A stretch of 64,000 nt of DNA, from assembly GCA_964585385.1 (NCBI GenBank), contig CAZPDP010000005.1:59122-123121 (forward strand), read 5' to 3'. A model generated the notes under the pieces. It was not told where the DNA came from and did not search any database. It was given only the letters and a program-made list of their open reading frames with translations. This DNA comes from JAGXLC01 sp964585385 (GTDB lineage Bacteria; Bacteroidota; Bacteroidia; Bacteroidales; UBA12077). Both the position numbers and the translations under genes were made by a program. Shown one piece after another: positions 59,790-64,000 of this stretch. Numbering within the stretch: the stretch's first letter is position 1; every line of letters begins with the position of its first letter.

Positions 59790-60302
59790 CTAATCCCTAT
59801 TCTGAACCACCTTTCTCAGTTCCTCAAATCGTTTTTCGCTGGCCGGTCCGGTTTTTCTCCAGATGATGTTGCCTTGCTTATCGAGGAAGAACACATAAAC
59901 AGTCCTTGAGTCTTTAATATCAAAATATTCAAAATATCTGGAAAGCGGGCCGTAGTAAGTGGCTACGTGGTCGTGCTTGTAATCGGGTACACCGGCTCTC
60001 ATGCCCGAATCTATCCAGCTTGACATCCATTTCCAGTTGCCTGAAATCATGGGTATTTCGTAGAAGGTTATATCTTCTTCTCCGCCAAATTCTTCAATGA
60101 ACGTGTCAAGCCAGGAATCCACCTCTCCCTGGGTTTGTCTTTTGAATGCTATCAGGATGAATGCATATCTGCCTTCTGCAATATCCGGGAAGACCACTTT
60201 CTTTTGCGATAATGTTTCTGCTTGTATGGTTGGAAATTCTTGGGCCTGGGTATGGTTTGTCATAAGTATTCCTGTTAAAATAATGATAAAATATTTGAAC
60301 AT
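59790..60302 (-). CDS. ATP10-like thioredoxin-fold secreted protein
   Basis: 170 residues; signal peptide MFKYFIIILTGILMTNHTQAQ. The mature part looks like a thioredoxin/peroxiredoxin fold (YAFILIAFKRQTQGEVDSWL, VYVFFLDKQGNIIWRKTGPA) without a CxxC or peroxidatic Cys, and resembles proteins annotated as mitochondrial ATP10-like in Bacteroidota. It lacks any cysteine, so redox catalysis is unlikely. Function unknown. Confidence 0.6.
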   Translation of the reverse strand: MFKYFIIILTGILMTNHTQAQEFPTIQAETLSQKKVVFPDIAEGRYAFILIAFKRQTQGEVDSWLDTFIEEFGGEEDITFYEIPMISGNWKWMSSWIDSGMRAGVPDYKHDHVATYYGPLSRYFEYFDIKDSRTVYVFFLDKQGNIIWRKTGPASEKRFEELRKVVQNRD

Positions 60303-60398
60303 TGTTTTTGTACTTAAAACAACTGGCTGACCCGGAATGTTTTAAACGGAATATTACGCAATTATTTCAAGCGTTTAGGAGTTCATTGATGCCTTTTT

Positions 60399-61157
60399 TC
60401 AGAATACTTTGATAAGTCCGAATATGTTTAAGGCAGAGAATAACAGGCCAATCATTAATATAATTCGGGCGAGTTTGGGGCCGTATCGTACTGCTATTCT
60501 TGTACCAATGAAGGCTCCGAGCATATTCCCAATCCCTACAATCAGCCCGAATCCAAAATCCACCTGACCATTAAGGATGAAAACTCCAAGAGCAAAAGTG
60601 TTGTATATAAGCACAATAAAGAGTTTTAGTGCATTGGCTTTTATCAGGTCGGAGCCGGCGACAAAAACCAGTGAGGCGATCAGGAAAAACCCTATTCCGG
60701 CCTGGATAAAACCTCCATACAATCCAATGAAAAAGAAAGTGATGATTTGAAGGATGCCCATTTTGTCCTTTTGAGAACTGGGTTTTTTCAGCCATCTTTC
60801 CGGTTTTACCAGCACGAAAATGAACATGATGATGAGCAGTACCCCGATAAATTTTTCAAGGAAGGCTTGATCAATATTGCTGGCCAGGAAAGCTCCCGGG
60901 ATAGCGCCTGCGATTGCGGGAATCGTAAGAAATATGCCTTCTTTGAATCGGAAGACCTTCATTTGTTTAAATGAGCTGGTGGCCACTATGTTCTGCATGA
61001 GCAGAGCAATCCGATTGGTACCGTTGGCAACATTGGCAGGCAGTCCGAGAAATATCAGAAAAGGCAAAGTAAGCAAAGATCCTCCACCGGCAAAAACATT
61101 GATGAATCCGGCCATCAAACCGATGCCGATTGCTGCCAGGTATTGAATCTCTGTCAT
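60399..61157 (-). CDS. TauE/SafE family transporter, copy 1
   Basis: 252 residues with about eight membrane helices in two inverted halves. Signature motifs appear in each half: GFINVFAGGGSLLTLPFLIF with ANGTNRIALLMQN, and GLYGGFIQAGIGFFLIASLV. Members export sulfite, sulfoacetate or related anions; the substrate here is not predictable. The downstream member of a tandem pair, 15 bases after its paralogue. Confidence 0.9.
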   Translation of the reverse strand: MTEIQYLAAIGIGLMAGFINVFAGGGSLLTLPFLIFLGLPANVANGTNRIALLMQNIVATSSFKQMKVFRFKEGIFLTIPAIAGAIPGAFLASNIDQAFLEKFIGVLLIIMFIFVLVKPERWLKKPSSQKDKMGILQIITFFFIGLYGGFIQAGIGFFLIASLVFVAGSDLIKANALKLFIVLIYNTFALGVFILNGQVDFGFGLIVGIGNMLGAFIGTRIAVRYGPKLARIILMIGLLFSALNIFGLIKVF

Positions 61158-61172
61158 AAGATGGATTTTAGA

Positions 61173-61937
61173 CTAAAAAATAAACTCGAATACTCCCAAT
61201 AGTTTAAGTGCTGAAATGAGTACTACTGCAAGTAAAATGTAGCGCACATATTTTGGACCCCAGTTCACAGCAAAACGGGAGGCGACAAATGCTCCCAGCA
61301 TATTTCCGATGGCCAGTATCAGACCAATCTTCCAGTCTACCTGGTCATTCATAAAAAAGATAGCCAGGGCGAAAGGAGTATAGAGCAATACGATAAAAAC
61401 TTTCAGGGCATTGGCTTTCACCAGGTTTACTCCTGCACCCAAAACAAGGCCAGCAAGAAGGAAGAGGCCAACACCAGCCTGAATAAAACCCCCATAGATA
61501 CCAATCAGGAAGAAAATAACAAACTGAAGTACCGAAGGTTTAGCCTTCACATGTCCGGCCTGTCCTTTTACCCATCGCTGAGGTTTGTATAGAATAAGGA
61601 AGAACATGACAATCAGAAGTCCGGCAATGGTTTTCTCCATGACTTCTTCATTGAGCTCAATAGCAATCTGGGCTCCGAGAAGCGAACCTATCACAGCGGG
61701 CAGAGCCAGCCATAATCCCATTCTGGTATCCAGTACCTTTTGTTGTTTGAAGCTGCCAACTCCTACAACATTTTGCAGAAGAATGGCGATTCGATTGGTT
61801 CCGTTGGCTACATTGGCGGGCAAACCAATAAACATAAGAAGGGGAAGAGTGATCAGTGAACCGCTTCCGGCAAGAGTGTTAATAAAACCTGCCAGAAAAC
61901 CGGCGCCAATAACAGCAAGAATTATATACCATTCCAT
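61173..61937 (-). CDS. TauE/SafE family transporter, copy 2
   Basis: 254 residues, clearly homologous to the next gene throughout (GFINTLAGSGSLITLPLLMF, ANGTNRIAILLQNVVG, GIYGGFIQAGVGLFLLAGLV). The two were made by duplication and may form a heterodimer or have different substrates. Upstream member of the pair; follows the glyA terminator. Confidence 0.9.
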   Translation of the reverse strand: MEWYIILAVIGAGFLAGFINTLAGSGSLITLPLLMFIGLPANVANGTNRIAILLQNVVGVGSFKQQKVLDTRMGLWLALPAVIGSLLGAQIAIELNEEVMEKTIAGLLIVMFFLILYKPQRWVKGQAGHVKAKPSVLQFVIFFLIGIYGGFIQAGVGLFLLAGLVLGAGVNLVKANALKVFIVLLYTPFALAIFFMNDQVDWKIGLILAIGNMLGAFVASRFAVNWGPKYVRYILLAVVLISALKLLGVFEFIF

Positions 61938-61944
61938 GGATGTA

Positions 61945-61977
61945 AATTTAAAAAAGGGACTTCAAAAAGCCCCTTTT
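61945..61977 (-). terminator. Terminator of glyA
   Basis: On the minus strand AAAAGGGGCTT pairs with AAGTCCCTTTT (one G-T) over a 4-base loop, followed by a U-run. Twenty-four bases past the glyA stop and only a few before the TauE start. Confidence 0.88.
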
Positions 61978-62000
61978 GTTTAATCTGTATGATATGTTTT

Positions 62001-63281
62001 TTAATAGGCAAACAGCGGATATTGCTTCATAGTTTCATTGACTTTCCATCGCACATCAGCAATTACATTTTCATCACCAATGTTTGTAATTACATCGTCA
62101 ATATAAGCTACCACATTTATGATCTGGTCTTCTTTTAGTCCTCTTGTTGTAATGGCAGCTGTACCCAGTCGCATTCCTGAAGCCTGCATTGGTGGTCTTG
62201 AGTCAAACGGCACCATATTTTTGTTGATGGTGATGTCTGCCTTGATCAGTGCATCTTCTACTTCTTTACCACTTACATCAGGCACCTTGGTTCTCAGGTC
62301 AATCAGCATAGAGTGGTTGTCTGTACCGCCGGAGATGACTTTATATCCTTTTTCTGCAAACTTTTCAGCCATTACTTTGGCATTTTTCTGCACCTGTTTC
62401 TGATATTCTTTAAATTCAGGAGTAAGAGCCTCTGCAAAGGAAACAGCTTTGGATGCAATTACGTGCTCAAGCGGTCCGCCTTGCGTTCCGGGAAATACGC
62501 CAGAGTTAAGCAACCCTGACATTTTTCGTACGGTTCCTTTTTTCGTTTTCAGTCCCCAGGGGTTTTCAAAGTTCTTCCCCATCAAAATGATCCCACCTCT
62601 TGGACCACGAAGTGTTTTATGAGTAGTGGAAGTTACAATATGGGCGTGTTCCAGTGGGTTTTTCAGAAGTCCGGCTGCTATCAATCCTGCGGGGTGAGCC
62701 ATATCCACCATGAATAAGGCGCCAATTTCATCAGCCAGTTTTCGCATTCTTTCATAGTCCCAGTCTCTTGAATAGGCTGAAGCGCCGCCAATAATCAGTT
62801 TGGGCTTTTCTTTTCTGGCCACTTCTTCCATCTGGTCGTAATCGATAAGGCCTGTATCTTCTTTAACCCCGTAAGAAACAGCGTTGTAAAGTTTCCCTGA
62901 CAGGTTGACAGGAGAGCCGTGTGTAAGGTGTCCGCCGTGGGAAAGGTCAAGCCCCAGAATGGTATCACCCGGTTTCAATGTAGCCAGAAATACTGCCGCA
63001 TTGGCCTGGGCTCCGGAGTGTGGCTGAACGTTTACATATTCGGCATTGAACAGTTCTTTTAGTCTGTCAATAGCCAGTTGTTCCGACTGGTCAACAATCT
63101 CGCATCCACCATAATACCGTCTGCCGGGGTACCCCTCAGCGTATTTATTGGTCATACATGAACCCATGGCTTCTAACACCTGGTCGCTAACGAAATTCTC
63201 AGAGGCAATCAATTCAATTCCATTCAATTGTCTTTGCCTTTCCTGGTTGATTAAATCAAAAATTTTAGTATCTCTTCTCAT
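62001..63281 (-). CDS. glyA: Serine hydroxymethyltransferase
   Basis: 426 residues from the ATG at 63281 (MRRDTKIFDLINQERQRQ). An ATG ten codons upstream is less likely because the predicted -7 element at 63314-63321 would place the transcript start near or after it. PLP enzyme making glycine and methylene-THF from serine. The PLP lysine is in TSTTHKTLRGPRGG; LNVQPHSGAQANAA-type (VNVQPHSGAQANAAVF), DLSHGGHLTHG and MVDMAHPAGLIAAG are active-site segments. Confidence 0.95.
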   Translation of the reverse strand: MRRDTKIFDLINQERQRQLNGIELIASENFVSDQVLEAMGSCMTNKYAEGYPGRRYYGGCEIVDQSEQLAIDRLKELFNAEYVNVQPHSGAQANAAVFLATLKPGDTILGLDLSHGGHLTHGSPVNLSGKLYNAVSYGVKEDTGLIDYDQMEEVARKEKPKLIIGGASAYSRDWDYERMRKLADEIGALFMVDMAHPAGLIAAGLLKNPLEHAHIVTSTTHKTLRGPRGGIILMGKNFENPWGLKTKKGTVRKMSGLLNSGVFPGTQGGPLEHVIASKAVSFAEALTPEFKEYQKQVQKNAKVMAEKFAEKGYKVISGGTDNHSMLIDLRTKVPDVSGKEVEDALIKADITINKNMVPFDSRPPMQASGMRLGTAAITTRGLKEDQIINVVAYIDDVITNIGDENVIADVRWKVNETMKQYPLFAY

Positions 63282-63313
63282 AACAGATAAGTTTTTCGGC
63301 TTTTGTTTCAAGC

Positions 63314-63321
63314 CAAAAATA
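63314..63321 (-). promoter_or_regulatory. Predicted -7 element of glyA
   Basis: TATTTTTG on the minus strand, 32 bases before the chosen start codon. The -33 site is T-rich but lacks the G. Confidence 0.4.
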
Positions 63322-63394
63322 AAGATTCCAACTTTAAATAAAAAATTTACTTTTATGTTTTGGGAACATCCTGAGATTGAGAGTGGAGAGAAAG

Positions 63395-63820
63395 TTATAC
63401 CTTTACAGAAAGGGTCTTGTTTACAATTCGTAAGAACTTGTTTATATCCAGTGGTTTGGGTAAGAAGTAATCACATCCGGCCTCCAGACATAGTTTTTTG
63501 TTGTGATTTGTGACATCTGCACTAATCCCTAAAATGGGAACATCTGAATTTTCTTTGCGGATAAGCTGGGTTGCTGTAACTCCATCCATTTCGGGTAGAA
63601 TGATGTCCATGATGATCATTGCAATGTTATCGGAATTTTGTTTGAAAAATTCAATTGCTTGATGACCGGTTTTTTCAAGGTGAGTTTTTTCAAATGTATG
63701 GGATAACAATTCTTTCAGGAGTTGATAGCTGGCGGGGTCGTCCTCAACAATCAAGACAATATTGCTTCCGGATGAATTTTTATCAGGATTTATCGTATTG
63801 TTTTTATTTTCAGTAAACAT
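63395..63820 (-). CDS. Stand-alone receiver-domain response regulator
   Basis: About 141 residues from MFTENKNNTINPDK; the frame extends to another ATG at 63865 but those 15 residues are hydrophobic and atypical. Receiver domain: VLIVEDDPASYQLLKELL, phospho-acceptor Asp in AMIIMDIILPEMDG, and LPKPLDINKFL. The wording resembles the REC domains of hybrid kinases (EDDxxSYxLL). No output domain. A second orphan receiver besides the one at 51935. Confidence 0.88.
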   Translation of the reverse strand: MFTENKNNTINPDKNSSGSNIVLIVEDDPASYQLLKELLSHTFEKTHLEKTGHQAIEFFKQNSDNIAMIIMDIILPEMDGVTATQLIRKENSDVPILGISADVTNHNKKLCLEAGCDYFLPKPLDINKFLRIVNKTLSVKV

Positions 63821-64000
63821 AGTGTCTACAAATAATGAATTGGCCAAAAGTATTAAGAATCTCACTAAAAATCAAATTATTACAGTAAAAAATTAATAAA
63901 GTTGCTTTATATCAGTATGCTAAATTGCATATAGGCTTAAATGCATGATTATTAAAATTATATAAATGCTTGTTTTAATTAGTCAAATAATTTAGACTTT
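63821..64000. other. Upstream region at the window end
   Basis: No gene seen. The last nine bases (63992-64000) are TTAGACTTT, the recurrent intergenic motif, cut by the window edge. Confidence 0.4.

Noticed and set aside
1..64000. Search for CRISPR arrays, insertion sequences, phage genes, tRNA or rRNA genes
   Set aside because: No regularly spaced direct repeats, transposase or integrase motifs, or tRNA-like cloverleaf with a TTCRANN arm were seen by eye; a tRNA scan would be needed to exclude a missed one.

Overview
The window is chromosomal DNA from a member of the Bacteroidota, of low G+C by eye. Support comes from gene content and signals: promoter cores of the form TAnnTTTG with an upstream TTTG or TTG, an str-S10-spc-alpha ribosomal block without a tuf gene between fusA and rpsJ, a DAHP synthase/chorismate mutase fusion, zinc-less forms of S14 and L36, SusE/TonB-free but typical Bacteroidota envelope genes (two DUF6089-like barrels, BamA, paired Skp/OmpH), a reg_prop/Y_Y_Y sensor and a long (670 aa) urocanate hydratase. 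A Marinilabiliales or Bacteroidales-like lineage is plausible, but I cannot fix the order from this sequence alone. I see no phage, insertion sequence, CRISPR array, rRNA or tRNA gene.

Layout. 1-5.7 kb: heme A/O pathway prenyltransferase (cut by the window edge), a copper-type HMA lipoprotein, a DoxX-like membrane protein, a glutamine cyclotransferase lipoprotein overlapping a small HAD hydrolase, then pssA-purS facing the DAHP synthase/chorismate mutase gene. 5.9-24.3 kb: one long co-directional block of 31 genes from rpsL to rplQ (S12, S7, EF-G, all S10/spc/alpha proteins, SecY, Map, IF-1, L36, RpoA), with two tandem promoters in front and a strong terminator behind. 24.4-31 kb: enolase, a 1.1-kb-residue beta-propeller sensor ending in a PP2C phosphatase, and a convergent membrane hybrid 'histidine kinase' whose ATP-binding domain appears dead. 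31-43.5 kb: a secreted conserved protein, uridine kinase, a DEDDy exonuclease, an esterase, pdxJ, then the envelope cluster CBS protein-nadK-two barrels-uppS-bamA-skp-skp-murI.

43.5-57.5 kb: a 1077-residue flavo-iron-sulfur dehydrogenase behind a perfect 12-bp inverted repeat; a small decayed area containing the tail of an S9 peptidase and a DUF169 gene; a 2H phosphoesterase-like protein; an SSS transporter; recR with a TPR protein; a lone receiver protein; a family 2 glycosyltransferase; a possible broken secreted-protein gene; a PagL-like outer membrane protein; and hutU. 57.5-64 kb: a LemA-TPM-TPM cluster flanked by a shared 13-mer, an ATP10-like secreted protein, two tandem TauE/SafE transporters, glyA and another lone receiver protein.

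Most of the window is conserved core genome. The items most worth a second look are the degenerate hybrid kinase, the single-chain multi-cofactor amine/imino-acid dehydrogenase with its operator-like palindrome, the rpsL leader with two promoters and a hairpin, and the gene remnants between 46.9 and 48.2 kb and near 53.7 kb. I did not find a clearly new multi-gene system.
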